Below are positions 39,727 to 47,581 of a stretch of DNA of 64,000 nt, one piece after another. The notes beneath the pieces were generated by a model. The model saw nothing but the letters and a program-made list of their open reading frames with translations. It ran no database searches and was not told the DNA's origin. Both the position numbers and the translations under genes were made by a program. This stretch comes from Henriciella litoralis (GTDB lineage Bacteria > Pseudomonadota > Alphaproteobacteria > Caulobacterales > Hyphomonadaceae). Location of the stretch: NCBI RefSeq assembly GCF_002088935.1, contig NZ_NCSS01000006.1, positions 714,407 to 778,406 on the forward strand, in the 5' to 3' direction. The number at the start of each line of letters is the position of its first letter. Position 1 is the stretch's first letter.

Positions 39727-40245
39727 CTATTGCACAATAACAGCGGTCGCGGGCACAAAGACTTCAAAGCTCGCAAGAGGGCCGGTTTCATCGCCAAAGC
39801 CGATCTCATAAGCTGGGTCAGCATGCTTAGCGAAAAGCGCGCAATCAAACCCAGTCATGCTGATGCTGTAATCAAAAACCGGCGCTACATAATTGAGCAT
39901 CAGCTGGTAGCTCCCACTCCGCGAGATCACAAAATACCGGCTTTGAACGCGGTCATAGACATAATCCGGCGAAGGCCGAGATTCATATACCAGCGGATGG
40001 TCTCCCCCCGAACTCAGATGATCTGCCAGGAAGCAAAAATTTTTTCCGGTGGGGTTTTCAATATCTAGTATAAGCCAAAGTTGACTGGCGTCGTAAACCG
40101 CCCGCGAAAGCTCAACGTCCAACGCAACAGGTTCGGCCAATGGCGCGCGATCGTCCGCCTCTTTCACTTCGGTGTTTGCGCACCCCTGACATAATATGGC
40201 GACCAAAACGGGCAGAACCACGCTCCCCACTGAATTGAATGACAT
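39727..40245 (-). CDS. Lipoprotein, immunity-like
   Basis: 172 residues from ATG 40245 (GGAG 6 bases upstream). MSFNSVGSVVLPVLVAILCQ then a lipobox-like GC. The mature part resembles an immunoglobulin-like or beta-rich periplasmic domain with few motifs. It starts 14 bp after the end of Rhs fragment B, the position of an immunity gene. Function unknown. Confidence 0.55.
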   Translation of the reverse strand: MSFNSVGSVVLPVLVAILCQGCANTEVKEADDRAPLAEPVALDVELSRAVYDASQLWLILDIENPTGKNFCFLADHLSSGGDHPLVYESRPSPDYVYDRVQSRYFVISRSGSYQLMLNYVAPVFDYSISMTGFDCALFAKHADPAYEIGFGDETGPLASFEVFVPATAVIVQ

Positions 40246-40258
40246 GACAGGCTCCATC

Positions 40259-40415
40259 TCAACAGTCGTCTGGATACACCATACAGGTGTAGCCGTCTGT
40301 ATTTAAGAAAGGATCGCCTACGCCTTGACGACGATACACATCTAGCCATCCCCGCAGGATCCGTCTTGTTCATGGGGTCATCCACCGCCCACTCCCCAAC
40401 ATTCACCTTGAGCGC
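40259..40415 (-). pseudogene. Rhs C-terminal tip fragment B
   Basis: AALKVNVGEWAVDDPMNKTD then PAGMA is an Rhs core end with most of the core and tip deleted. After a frameshift another frame gives VYRRQGVGDPFLNTDGYTC and then MVYPDDC with a stop at 40259, probably the tip's last residues. A REP-like copy abuts its 5' edge, as in fragment A. Confidence 0.65.
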
Positions 40416-40445
40416 CGCAGGGTGAGCGAAGCCGAACCACGGGGT
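40413..40445 (+). repeat. REP-like repeat copy 5 (diverged)
   Basis: CGCCGCAGGGTGAGCGAAGC then CGAACCACGGGG; the core GGTGAGCGAAG(T/C)CGAACCAC is kept. It abuts Rhs fragment B at the same relative place as copy 4 abuts fragment A. Confidence 0.6.
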
Positions 40446-40482
40446 GAGATGGCGAACTGTCGTGGCGTTTGTGGCAAGCTCA

Positions 40483-40707
40483 TTAATAACGCGATATGAA
40501 TATTTTTTTCTCTTCTTGAGACATATTTGAAAATTCACTTCTATGGCGCAGCAAAAAATAACCAAACCGAACTGTTGTAATCATCACAGAAATAACAACT
40601 GCATAAACAAAAATATACCAATCACGATACCCAAACCAAAAAATACAAGTTACGAAAATGCATTGAAATAAGCTTGAGACAAATATGCTCCTAAGCACCG
40701 TAAACAT
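40483..40707 (-). CDS. Small membrane protein, 74 aa
   Basis: MFTVLRSIFVSSLFQCIFVT with two hydrophobic helices (IFVYAVVISVMITTVRF) and a charged tail ending KKIFISRY. AAGG lies before the ATG. The DNA is AT-rich compared with flanking core genes. No family recognised; possibly a membrane immunity protein. Confidence 0.45.
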   Translation of the reverse strand: MFTVLRSIFVSSLFQCIFVTCIFWFGYRDWYIFVYAVVISVMITTVRFGYFLLRHRSEFSNMSQEEKKIFISRY

Positions 40708-40841
40708 TCAGGATACCTTCAATATTTATCTTATCTATATTATGGTCTTACTTATGTAAGTTACCTTATAACTCTCGGGATGTCGTTCATCGGCCGCAAT
40801 CATCGAAGGTCGGTCCGAGATCCAACGGCTAGCCAGGACCT

Positions 40842-41177
40842 CTAGCCATCCTCTAGTTTCAGTATTTTCTCATGTCGAACCAGACTGAGATGCCCGCCCT
40901 CCAGTACGTAATAATTAGCATATATTTCAATTCGGTCGCCGTCCTTGATATCCGGAAACATGGCGAGATTAATGCCCGCCATCGTTCCGTCAGGCATCTG
41001 CAATAGCGTGAAAGCGCGGTCAAAATCCCGCCTGACGATGCCAGTGGTTTCGCAATACCCGGTCGATTCAGCTGTTAGGTCTATATCGGCACAGTCCGTC
41101 ACGGTCCCTGATTTACAGGAAGCTAATGCCAAAACAATCGCGCTCAGCGTCAACAGCACGCTCAAATTTTTGGGCAT
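40842..41177 (-). CDS. Small lipoprotein
   Basis: 111 residues from ATG 41177 with GGAG 7 bases upstream. MPKNLSVLLTLSAIVLALAS is followed by the lipobox Cys. The mature domain has GDRIEIYANYYVLEGGHLSL and looks like a small beta-barrel (OB-like). No family assigned. The upstream in-frame extension is rejected. Confidence 0.6.
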   Translation of the reverse strand: MPKNLSVLLTLSAIVLALASCKSGTVTDCADIDLTAESTGYCETTGIVRRDFDRAFTLLQMPDGTMAGINLAMFPDIKDGDRIEIYANYYVLEGGHLSLVRHEKILKLEDG

Positions 41178-41227
41178 TTTCAATCTCCATGTTGAGCCAA
41201 AGCAAACCTGCGCACGTCGAAGAGGCA

Positions 41228-41665
41228 TCATTGATCGTAAGGCTGATCGGGATAGGCTCCAACCCGATTGCCCCACCAGGACAGCGTGCGCTTATCGACG
41301 ACCTTGAAGTCCGGCGTGACCCTGAAAATAGCCGACAGGTCAGACACCCCAAGCAATTCAAGCTCGATCCAGCAGTCCGACGATGCGTTGACAAGCATTC
41401 GGCCGGGGAATGGCACATAGTCCATGCTATGAAGCGGAAACCTCGCGTAATGTTCGATAACGGCCGGCACGCGCGCGTAACACGTCTCATCGAAACCAAC
41501 GAGGTCCCACGCCTCGCCATCAATCGTGACAGATTGCGCGGGTCGCTCAGCGGCGCCCTTCTCCCCCGACGCGCGAGGGACGGTCAGAGCAGTTGCCAGA
41601 ACGCCAGACAGCGCCGCGAAGACAATGCCAAATAGGGTCGCGTCCATCAAACGAGCGAGCCTCAC
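41228..41665 (-). CDS. Hypothetical secreted or anchored protein
   Basis: 145 residues. GTG 41665 is chosen because GGAGG lies 7 bases upstream. MRLARLMDATLFGIVFAALS is a signal or anchor helix. The mature part has two cysteines (DETCYARV, SSDCWIELELLG) and ends GAYPDQPYDQ. A related ending (VYPDQP) occurs in the gene broken by the IS at 42574. Function unknown. Confidence 0.55.
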   Translation of the reverse strand: MRLARLMDATLFGIVFAALSGVLATALTVPRASGEKGAAERPAQSVTIDGEAWDLVGFDETCYARVPAVIEHYARFPLHSMDYVPFPGRMLVNASSDCWIELELLGVSDLSAIFRVTPDFKVVDKRTLSWWGNRVGAYPDQPYDQ

Positions 41666-41687
41666 GCTGTAGCCTCCAGTTAAAAAC

Positions 41688-41975
41688 TTATCTCAATTTT
41701 AAAAATGCGTAGAATAGCAAGTAAGCGATGGCCGTAAGGACCAGGAACTTTACAAAGTGTCCAAGGTGGCGGTTGTTCATATCAGCATGTTTAGTCGTTT
41801 GCGCAAATCTCGACGCTAACTTTTGCGGCGATACGGCTTCCTGTCTTACTGACTGTACGGGAAGCGATCTGTTATTCATGAATGCGGGGGGCGTGTTTGC
41901 CGCAAAAGAGGACATCCGGCACGATAGGCAGTTGCCCACAAATACCTGTACATCATTATGCGCGGACTGTGACAC
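41688..41975 (-). CDS. Possible small membrane protein
   Basis: Up to 95 residues with one C-terminal helix (FVKFLVLTAIAYLLFYAFLK). The start is unclear; two internal methionines (MNNRSLPVQ, MNNRHLGHF) could serve. Weak support, listed because the frame is open and membrane-like. Confidence 0.3.
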   Translation of the reverse strand: MSQSAHNDVQVFVGNCLSCRMSSFAANTPPAFMNNRSLPVQSVRQEAVSPQKLASRFAQTTKHADMNNRHLGHFVKFLVLTAIAYLLFYAFLKLR

Positions 41976-42020
41976 CTAGTTGAGTAGGCGCACTGTTGAG
42001 TTGCAAGCCGCGAGATGTGC

Positions 42021-42515
42021 TTATGGGTTGGACGCCGTTATTCTCGTTAGATTGGACCTTTGCTTGATTTCCCAAGGAACCCGCTTAATCAGCATTGCAC
42101 AAATTCCGTCGGATTCCTTCGCGGCCTCTACTTCGAGTTCTTGAACCTTATCCCTCGAAAACACTGCCCAGATTGATCTCTCGTCACCGGCCCCGGAGAT
42201 ATTCTGTACTTCGCTGGGAAAGTAGACAGCCGATCTCGGAGCATAATTTTGAGATGCCCCTCGGCACAAGCGGATTTCAATCCACAAGAATGTGCCCATG
42301 TCTTCGGATGTAAGGCCGGGCTCCAAACTGAATGCCAGTCCGACGAGATCATCTTCCTTCTTGCTATACGGCGGCGGCTTACTGTCGGGAAGCTTTTCGA
42401 CTCTTGAGACGTCATCGCGGCTCGCGACATAGTCGAGCGTGTACCTCTCGCAAGCACCAACAAAAGAAACAATTGCGATGACCAAAGCGCGTTTGAAAAG
42501 CGAGACAGCTAGCAT
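42021..42515 (-). CDS. Lipoprotein, immunity-like
   Basis: 164 residues. MLAVSLFKRALVIAIVSFVG is followed by AC (lipobox VGAC). The mature part has two further cysteines (IRLCRGASQN, DGICAMLIKR) and mixed beta character. No family recognised. One of several single small lipoproteins in the toxin-remnant region. Confidence 0.6.
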   Translation of the reverse strand: MLAVSLFKRALVIAIVSFVGACERYTLDYVASRDDVSRVEKLPDSKPPPYSKKEDDLVGLAFSLEPGLTSEDMGTFLWIEIRLCRGASQNYAPRSAVYFPSEVQNISGAGDERSIWAVFSRDKVQELEVEAAKESDGICAMLIKRVPWEIKQRSNLTRITASNP

Positions 42516-42665
42516 ATTCTCGTCCGAGTACAGTAAGATTTATAGACACGAATCTTCATCTCTCATCCTCATTTTAAGGTTGATCGGGATAAACTGCCAG
42601 CTCATTTCTTCTCATCTTCATTGAAGTATTCGTAAAACCAGACGGTAGTGTCTCAGTTTGAAATT

Positions 42666-43087
42666 AGAGAAGCCCTTGCGGGCTAGGTTGTGGAAAAGTG
42701 CTTTTTGCTCCGTCTTTTGATGGCTTCGCAACATCATTCTTAGAATCATTTCGAGACTGCCCCCCGAATCGTTCGGAGTCACATTTTTGCACTCAGCGCG
42801 AAAATTCGCTCTATTTCACGAAATGCCTTGTGCGAAAAAATCGCAATGGCATCACGGCTGTAGCTCGGATTCGCCGTAGCAGAAGGGCAATGCGCCGCAT
42901 GCTTGCCGCTTGACGGCCCAGTGAATAGCTGTCAAGGCAAATATGAAAATGGGAACAAATCGGCCGCTGCAACTTTTATGCTTATAAGTCAACCCTTGTT
43001 AACGGGGCGTGCCTTATAAAGGCCAGAAAGCGTTCCTATATAGGTATTAGGGCAAGGAAGCCCAGCGGAGAAAGCGGACAGGTTCAC
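42666..43087. other. Left non-coding part of the IS
   Basis: No convincing gene. AGCCC-TTGC-GGGCT forms a small hairpin at 42671-42684 next to the left inverted repeat, and CTTATAA recurs at 42981 and 43013, just before the first passenger gene, where a promoter would be. A GCGAAAATTCGC palindrome lies at 42798. Confidence 0.4.
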
Positions 43088-43507
43088 ATGCCCAAAGGAC
43101 CTAACGGAGAAAAAAGACCAGCCGACACCACAGCGGCAGCTATGATGGTTGGAAAGATTGCCACGGGCGAGGTTGAGGAGAAGTCAACCGCTGATCGTGG
43201 CTCACAAGGTGGCAAAGCGCGCGCTCGGAAGCTCGACGCCGCTAGCCGTAAGGACATCGCTAAAAAGGGCGCTACTGCCCGATGGAAGGAAAGGAGACTG
43301 GAAATGAACACCACTGAATGTCAAAAACTGGTCGCCAACTATGCTGAGAAGCGAAAAAATGGCCTTTTGGATGTCAAGTTTTTCCTTCTTAACACCGACG
43401 AGGCTCTGAAAGAGGAACTTTGCGCAGAAGTTAATCGTCTTGATGATGCGCTTGATAGGGGCGATTACGTTGAGCTAATATTCCACGACAAACACCCTGT
43501 TGCATAA
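43088..43507 (+). CDS. IS passenger 1: GGKARA/ARW-motif protein
   Basis: 139 residues. The N-terminal half is basic: DRGSQGGKARARKLDAASRK and then DIAKKGATARWKERR, a repeated motif in small mobile-element proteins that resembles histone-H1-like DNA binding. The acidic C-terminal half (ALKEELCAEVNRLDDALDRG) is helical. A ribosome-site-like GGACAGG precedes ATG 43088. Function unknown; DNA binding or regulation of the partner passenger is possible. Confidence 0.65.
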   Translation: MPKGPNGEKRPADTTAAAMMVGKIATGEVEEKSTADRGSQGGKARARKLDAASRKDIAKKGATARWKERRLEMNTTECQKLVANYAEKRKNGLLDVKFFLLNTDEALKEELCAEVNRLDDALDRGDYVELIFHDKHPVA

Positions 43508-43530
43508 TACAAAGAATGTATTCTAAGTTA

Positions 43531-43557
43531 AAGCTCGCTTCGGCGAGCTTTTTTCTT
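43531..43557 (+). terminator. Rho-independent terminator inside the IS
   Basis: AAGCTCGC-TTCG-GCGAGCTT followed by TTTTCTTT, a perfect 8-bp stem with a stable tetraloop. It lies between the two passenger genes and 15 bp before the second start, so passenger 2 needs read-through or its own promoter. Confidence 0.92.
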
Positions 43558-43571
43558 TGGAGCGTTTTATT

Positions 43572-44204
43572 TTGACTGAGCTGTCAGACGACCTTGTAGC
43601 GAACGCTGTCCTTGTTGCTAACGAGGTAGTTAATCAGCCGGGCGTTTACGGCCCCTCCAAACAATGGGACGGCCCCGTTTCGGTTGACGCGCTAAGGGAG
43701 TATGTGATCGCTAAAACTGGCATTCCGCTATCGATAAAAGATGTTTCATTTGAGGGTAAGTTCACCTGCTCACGGATTGAGCGTTACAAGGATCGGAACG
43801 AAATAACAGTTCGTTTTGATTTGGACCAAGACATGAAGCGTTTTGGGTGCGTGAAGGAATTAGCTCATATTTTGATTGATACAGACGAAAGCATGCAGCC
43901 CTACGGAGATCATCGCATAGATGATCTTGTGGATCGGGGGATTATTGGCCTCGCCAGCGGCGATGGTCCGACCGGAATGGCGACCCAGTCAGAGTACTTG
44001 GCTGAGATAGCAGCTATGGAAATAATGTATCCATTAGAGCGACGAAATATTGATATGAGCGCTAGTCAGGAGAGCGGTGTCCTGCCAATTCGGCGTGTTG
44101 CCCTGGAGCGCGAAATGCCGCCCGTTTATGTCGCGGCGTCTATTAATGAGCATTATCTTCGGTATATCAAAACGGCATGCAAGCAGGCGGTGTCTAAGGG
44201 CTAG
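43572..44204 (+). CDS. IS passenger 2: degenerate ImmA/IrrE-like protein
   Basis: 210 residues. TTG 43572 (MTELSDDLVANAVLVANEVV) is chosen because GGAG lies 9 bases upstream; an earlier TTG at 43557 overlaps the terminator. GCVKELAHILID aligns with the HExxH helix of ImmA/IrrE metallopeptidases, but the first His is Lys (KELAH), so the zinc site is probably lost. FDLDQDMKRF and EIAAMEIMYP fit the surrounding fold. ImmA-type proteins cleave repressors of mobile elements; this one may bind without cutting. Confidence 0.6.
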   Translation: MTELSDDLVANAVLVANEVVNQPGVYGPSKQWDGPVSVDALREYVIAKTGIPLSIKDVSFEGKFTCSRIERYKDRNEITVRFDLDQDMKRFGCVKELAHILIDTDESMQPYGDHRIDDLVDRGIIGLASGDGPTGMATQSEYLAEIAAMEIMYPLERRNIDMSASQESGVLPIRRVALEREMPPVYVAASINEHYLRYIKTACKQAVSKG

Positions 44205-44263
44205 AAATTTCAAAGTGAAACAAAATGCTTGCTAAAGCGGTTTGTGTCAGTTAGACATCCCGC

Positions 44264-45148
44264 ATGGCAAACGTACTCCCAACTGAAAAGCGCGCGATGA
44301 TCCTCTCCATGCTGGTTGAGGGCAGTTCTATGCGCTCAATCAGCCGGGTAGTGGGCTGCTCAATCAACACCATCACAAAATTGCTTGTGAGCGCTGGTGA
44401 GGCGTGCCTCGACTTCCATGATGAGAATGTCCGCAACCTCAACAGCAAGCGCATCGAGTGCGATGAAATCTGGTCATTCTGCTACGCCAAGCAAAAGAAC
44501 GCCGACGGCGCGGATATGCCGGATTTTGCGGGCGACGTCTGGACGTGGACCTCCATCGATGCCGATAGCAAGCTGATCTGCAACTGGTTTGTTGGCGGTC
44601 GTGATGCCGAGTTTGCCAATCACTTCATGCATGATCTGGCATCGCGCCTCGCCAATCGCGTACAAATGACCACCGATGGCCACAAGGCGTATCTGAGCGC
44701 GATTGACGGTGCGTTCGGCAATGACATCGACTATGCCCAGCTCGTGAAGCTGTACGGCAACCAGCCGCAAGGCAAGACGGCGCGCTACAGCCCTGCCGAA
44801 TGCACCGGCATCAAGAAGAAGGTCCAGACTGGCGCACCAGACAAGAGCAAGATTTCGACGTCCTACGTTGAGCGCCAGAACCTCACCATGCGCATGTCCA
44901 TGCGTCGTTTCACGCGCCTGACGAATGCCTTCTCAAAGAAGTTCGACAATCACTGCCACGCGCTGGCGCTCTATTTCGTGTTTTACAATTTCTGCCGTAA
45001 GCATAAGACGCTAGGCACGACACCTGCGGTTGCGGCGGGTGTCACTGATCAACAGCGAGACATGGCTTGGATTGTTGGCTTGATCGATGCGGCAAACCCA
45101 GCGCCAACAAAGCGCGGCCCATACAAGAAGAAAGAAATTTCAAACTGA
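44264..45148 (+). CDS. IS1-family-like DDE transposase
   Basis: 294 residues. An HTH-like N-terminus (ILSMLVEGSSMRSISRVVGC) is followed by the DDE core: IECDEIWSFCYAKQKN (first Asp), TTDGHKAYLSAIDGAFG (second Asp) and SYVERQNLTMRMSMRRFTRL (Glu). CDEIWSF and YVERxN are characteristic of single-ORF IS1-type transposases. Its stop is inside the right inverted repeat. Full length, apparently active. Confidence 0.88.
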   Translation: MANVLPTEKRAMILSMLVEGSSMRSISRVVGCSINTITKLLVSAGEACLDFHDENVRNLNSKRIECDEIWSFCYAKQKNADGADMPDFAGDVWTWTSIDADSKLICNWFVGGRDAEFANHFMHDLASRLANRVQMTTDGHKAYLSAIDGAFGNDIDYAQLVKLYGNQPQGKTARYSPAECTGIKKKVQTGAPDKSKISTSYVERQNLTMRMSMRRFTRLTNAFSKKFDNHCHALALYFVFYNFCRKHKTLGTTPAVAAGVTDQQRDMAWIVGLIDAANPAPTKRGPYKKKEISN

Positions 45149-45157
45149 GACACTACC

Positions 45158-45401
45158 AACCAGACAAACCATACAAGAACAAAAAGCTAAATAATGCCGT
45201 CGGAAACAAGACAAACAAACTTGTCCAGGAAAACAGCATTCCAAGCGCACTGCTCCAGACGTTCTCACAACCATCCGGACAGACGCTATTAGCGATTTCT
45301 GAAGGCACCAAAGACCCAAATCGCATACGCAAGAAAAAGCCAATAAACACTGGCAGCACTATAAATATAATGGCGTTTTTGTTCTTATAGTGATCTAGCA
45401 T
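45158..45401 (-). pseudogene. Small membrane protein gene split by the IS
   Basis: From ATG 45401 the frame encodes MLDHYKNKNAIIFIVLPVFI and further helices to FLYGLSG, then reads into the IS and stops at 45153. Removing the IS and one target copy joins it in frame to 42574-42635, giving the ending RRNELAVYPDQP and a TAA. The original product was about 100 residues. The remaining host tail resembles the end of the 41228-41665 protein. Confidence 0.6.
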
Positions 45402-45507
45402 TTACACCTCATGGGCGATCTTGCCCATTTCTTGCAGCCTTGATGGCTCTAGGACTACTGGCATTTCCCATGTCCTATCGCATCAAGATATACACCGCAG
45501 AATGCCC

Positions 45508-46038
45508 CTACGTCGCTCTACCGTCGGCGCCGAAGCCCTGAAGTCTATATGGCTGACTGCAATTGGGACAGACTTGAAGCTCGCACCCGTTTCTAGCCAT
45601 CCAGGCTTCAGAACACGCCTCGCAAAGCAGCCAATTACCTTCAAACGGAGCGATCTCTCGCTGAACAGAAGGCGGTGCGAATTCAGCCTCCAGAATATCC
45701 TGCCATCTTCGCCAGATCGGCCTGACCGCATCATCGCCGTCGACTAACTTGTCATAGAAGTGCGGGTCATTTGCCCAAGCTTCAACGGCGAAAAGATATG
45801 AAGCCGGAACAGCCGTGCGCTTACCAGGCAACGGTTCCCGAACGCGCCAATGGCTCGATATTCTCGCGTCCAGTACATCGTAAGATGACGCTTCGACGAA
45901 TGACGGAGCTGAGGGGAGCGATGGCTTTTGCAGGATGAGTTGAAGCTCTGCCCCAACTGACATGCCAAGAACCAGCAGCTCACCGTTGTCACACTCGGCC
46001 CCCGTCGTGGCGTGCAGCTTCTTTAACTTAACATACAT
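45508..46038 (-). CDS. Hypothetical protein with C-terminal zinc ribbon
   Basis: 176 residues, soluble. The body has an aromatic-rich segment (VEAWANDPHFYDKLVDGDD), and the C-terminus has LLCEACSEAW and LQVCPNCSQPYRLQGFG, two CxxC knuckles forming a zinc ribbon. No family assigned. In the toxin-remnant region, it could be another orphan immunity or regulatory protein. Confidence 0.6.
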   Translation of the reverse strand: MYVKLKKLHATTGAECDNGELLVLGMSVGAELQLILQKPSLPSAPSFVEASSYDVLDARISSHWRVREPLPGKRTAVPASYLFAVEAWANDPHFYDKLVDGDDAVRPIWRRWQDILEAEFAPPSVQREIAPFEGNWLLCEACSEAWMARNGCELQVCPNCSQPYRLQGFGADGRAT

Positions 46039-46350
46039 CGATAACTACTCTGCAACGCGACCGCGACGTTTTGCGCAGCCGGCATCTTCAAACTTTAAGT
46101 CAGACAACTCACTCGTCCCCCCTAGAAAAAGGTCTTCACCCGACACAAAGAAAGCCCTGCAAGCCCTGTTCCGACAGCGAATTTAAAAGCGTTTGACAGT
46201 GTGCGTACAAGGGGCACAATTTTAGGCCGAGTTTACAGCCGGGGGGCCAAAATGGTGCCACCTGACCTATCGTTATTACAAGGCGCTAGCCGCGAGTTCG
46301 TCGATCAGGCGAAGCTCGCTTTATCTTGCCTAACTAATGGCGAGCATCTC
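46039..46350. other. Gap with second copy of the 22-bp dispersed repeat
   Basis: No gene seen. GCGAAGCTCGCTTTATCTTG (46309 onward, continuing CC) repeats 38613-38634 with one change, again immediately downstream of a minus-strand gene (46351-46752). Confidence 0.5.
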
Positions 46351-46752
46351 TTATAGATCCAAGAACCGTCGTGCGAACTTAATTTCGACGACTCTATTTT
46401 CGCGAAACTCAACATAGATGGTTTCTTGTTGCCAGCCGCTTAAAGCTAAAATCCACGTGTCTGAATCCCCGATTCTCGGCGAATGTTCACTATCAAGTGC
46501 GGGAGAGAAATAGTGATTGCCTTCTACAACATACGAACTCAATTTTAGAGAATTGTTCGGATCCCGAATAATTGTCAGCACGCGCGCCTTTGTGACGCCA
46601 ACTTCTATGCCGCGATATTTACCATCTGAAATCGTACCACTGCTCTGGCTGAAATTTATAAGCACGCTAAAGGAAAACCAACACACACATACAAACCCGA
46701 TAACCGCGAGAATGCTTTTGAGCCATATAAGTGGGCGATTTAGCTGAACCAT
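46351..46752 (-). CDS. Membrane-anchored protein, immunity candidate of Rhs tip C
   Basis: 133 residues. One N-terminal helix (LIWLKSILAVIGFVCVCWFS) and a periplasmic domain (GVTKARVLTIIRDPNNSLKL; SDTWILALSGWQQETIYVEF) similar in layout to small SmpA/OmlA-like lipoprotein folds. It starts 8 bp after the Rhs tip C stop, the normal place for an immunity gene. Function inferred from position. Confidence 0.5.
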   Translation of the reverse strand: MVQLNRPLIWLKSILAVIGFVCVCWFSFSVLINFSQSSGTISDGKYRGIEVGVTKARVLTIIRDPNNSLKLSSYVVEGNHYFSPALDSEHSPRIGDSDTWILALSGWQQETIYVEFRENRVVEIKFARRFLDL

Positions 46753-46759
46753 TGGGGAA

Positions 46760-47450
46760 TTAGCATCCTGGTTTTATTCTACTAGCGGCACACGACACTC
46801 TGTATCGGGTTCTAATTTGGTCTGACTGATTTGCTCCCGGCACTTTTGCGCCGCTTGGTACCGTGAAAGCATTTCCTTCAGACGCAGCAGCTCGTTGTGC
46901 GATAGATACAGCAGCGGAGTTACTGTTAGCAGAACCACTCCTATCCCTGCCAGTATATTTGGGAGCACCGTGCTTCATTCGCGCGTAAAATGTATGCTCA
47001 ACCGGCCCCGCATCCGATGGCAAAATGCTATAATTGTCATGGCCGATAGTTGCGTCTCCTGCTGCAATCACTGCTTCATCAGATGCATTGATAACTGAGA
47101 TCGTTAGACCATCCATATTGCCCTCAATAGCTTGTTGCAGATAGCGCTGATCGCCCTCATCGATTCCTAGCGCGTTTCTGGACAGTCCTCCGTTCTCGTT
47201 CGCCCCAAAAGAATACTGCTCGCGCACCAGATCACTTAGTTTGTCACCATCCGCCACCACGATGAATGCATGGTCCTGTCCTGTGTCAACACCTTTGAAG
47301 ATGATTGGGCGAGCGATAAAGAACGCCTTCATCCCACTTGGATCGGTCGCATTGATCGGATCATCGTGGACATACGCATACAGATTGAACTGGTCGCGGT
47401 AGCCGACCCTAGTCGGTCGACAGGAACCGTCCGGCCAAAGGGGTATCAGC
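46760..47450 (-). pseudogene. Rhs C-terminal tip fragment C
   Basis: LAGRFLSTD then TAG. After a one-base shift the frame reads GYRDQFNLYAYVHDDPINATD then PSGMKAFFIARP, an Rhs core end joined to a tip. The tip (DHAFIVVADGDK, EQYSFGANENGGLSR, then ANSNSAAVSIAQRAA) has a HAF..YSFG..NSNS pattern that I associate with papain-like/peptidase-type Rhs tips; tentative. Nearly all the tip is open (190 codons from the Met at 47332). A 64-codon frame at 46774-46968 overlaps it and looks like a membrane helix. Confidence 0.7.
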
Positions 47451-47476
47451 CTTTACCGGGAGAAGCACGGCACCTC

Positions 47477-47575
47477 GCCGAGGTCTCCATCGGCCACGGC
47501 CTCTCCGCCGACGCGCTGATCTACGGCATGGCAGCGAAGGTGAAGCGATTCAGGGGTCTGTGGGGTCGGCGCTGA
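47477..47575 (+). pseudogene. Displaced pdxJ 3' end
   Basis: The last 33 codons match the pdxJ ending: [20 protein letters not shown] versus [20 protein letters not shown] in the intact gene, then a stop at the same position. By my count 71 of 99 bases match, including a 21-bp identical run (GTCTCCATCGGCCACGGCCT plus C). Same orientation as pdxJ, 16 kb downstream. It fits the displaced tail left by insertion of an island in pdxJ. Confidence 0.85.
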
Positions 47576-47581
47576 GACTCT

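Larger units (their letters stand above)
42644..45157 (+). mobile_element. IS1-like transposon with two passenger genes (2,514 bp)
   Basis: Perfect 22-bp terminal inverted repeats at 42644-42665 (GGTAGTGTCTCAGTTTGAAA...) and 45136-45157, flanked by an 8-bp target duplication AACCAGAC (42636-42643 and 45158-45165). The transposase ends 9 bp before the right end. Two other genes (43088-43507, 43572-44204) lie in front on the same strand, with a terminator between them. The intact ends and direct repeat indicate a recent insertion. Confidence 0.93.

Noticed and set aside
39245..39811. 188-codon plus-strand frame over the barstar pseudogene
   Set aside because: The minus strand encodes the barstar signature and a lipoprotein end; the plus frame is Ser-rich and without motifs.
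41113..41523. 136-codon minus-strand frame overlapping the 41228-41665 gene
   Set aside because: The other frame has a good ribosome site and signal sequence; this one has neither.
42698..42913. 71-codon frame in the left part of the IS
   Set aside because: No motif, no ribosome site, Arg/Ser-rich composition; more likely non-coding.
46774..46968. 64-codon membrane-like frame inside Rhs tip C
   Set aside because: It overlaps the tip frame that holds the NSNS-type ending and has no ribosome site. I could not exclude a frameshifted or small membrane gene, so it is mentioned in the tip C entry only.
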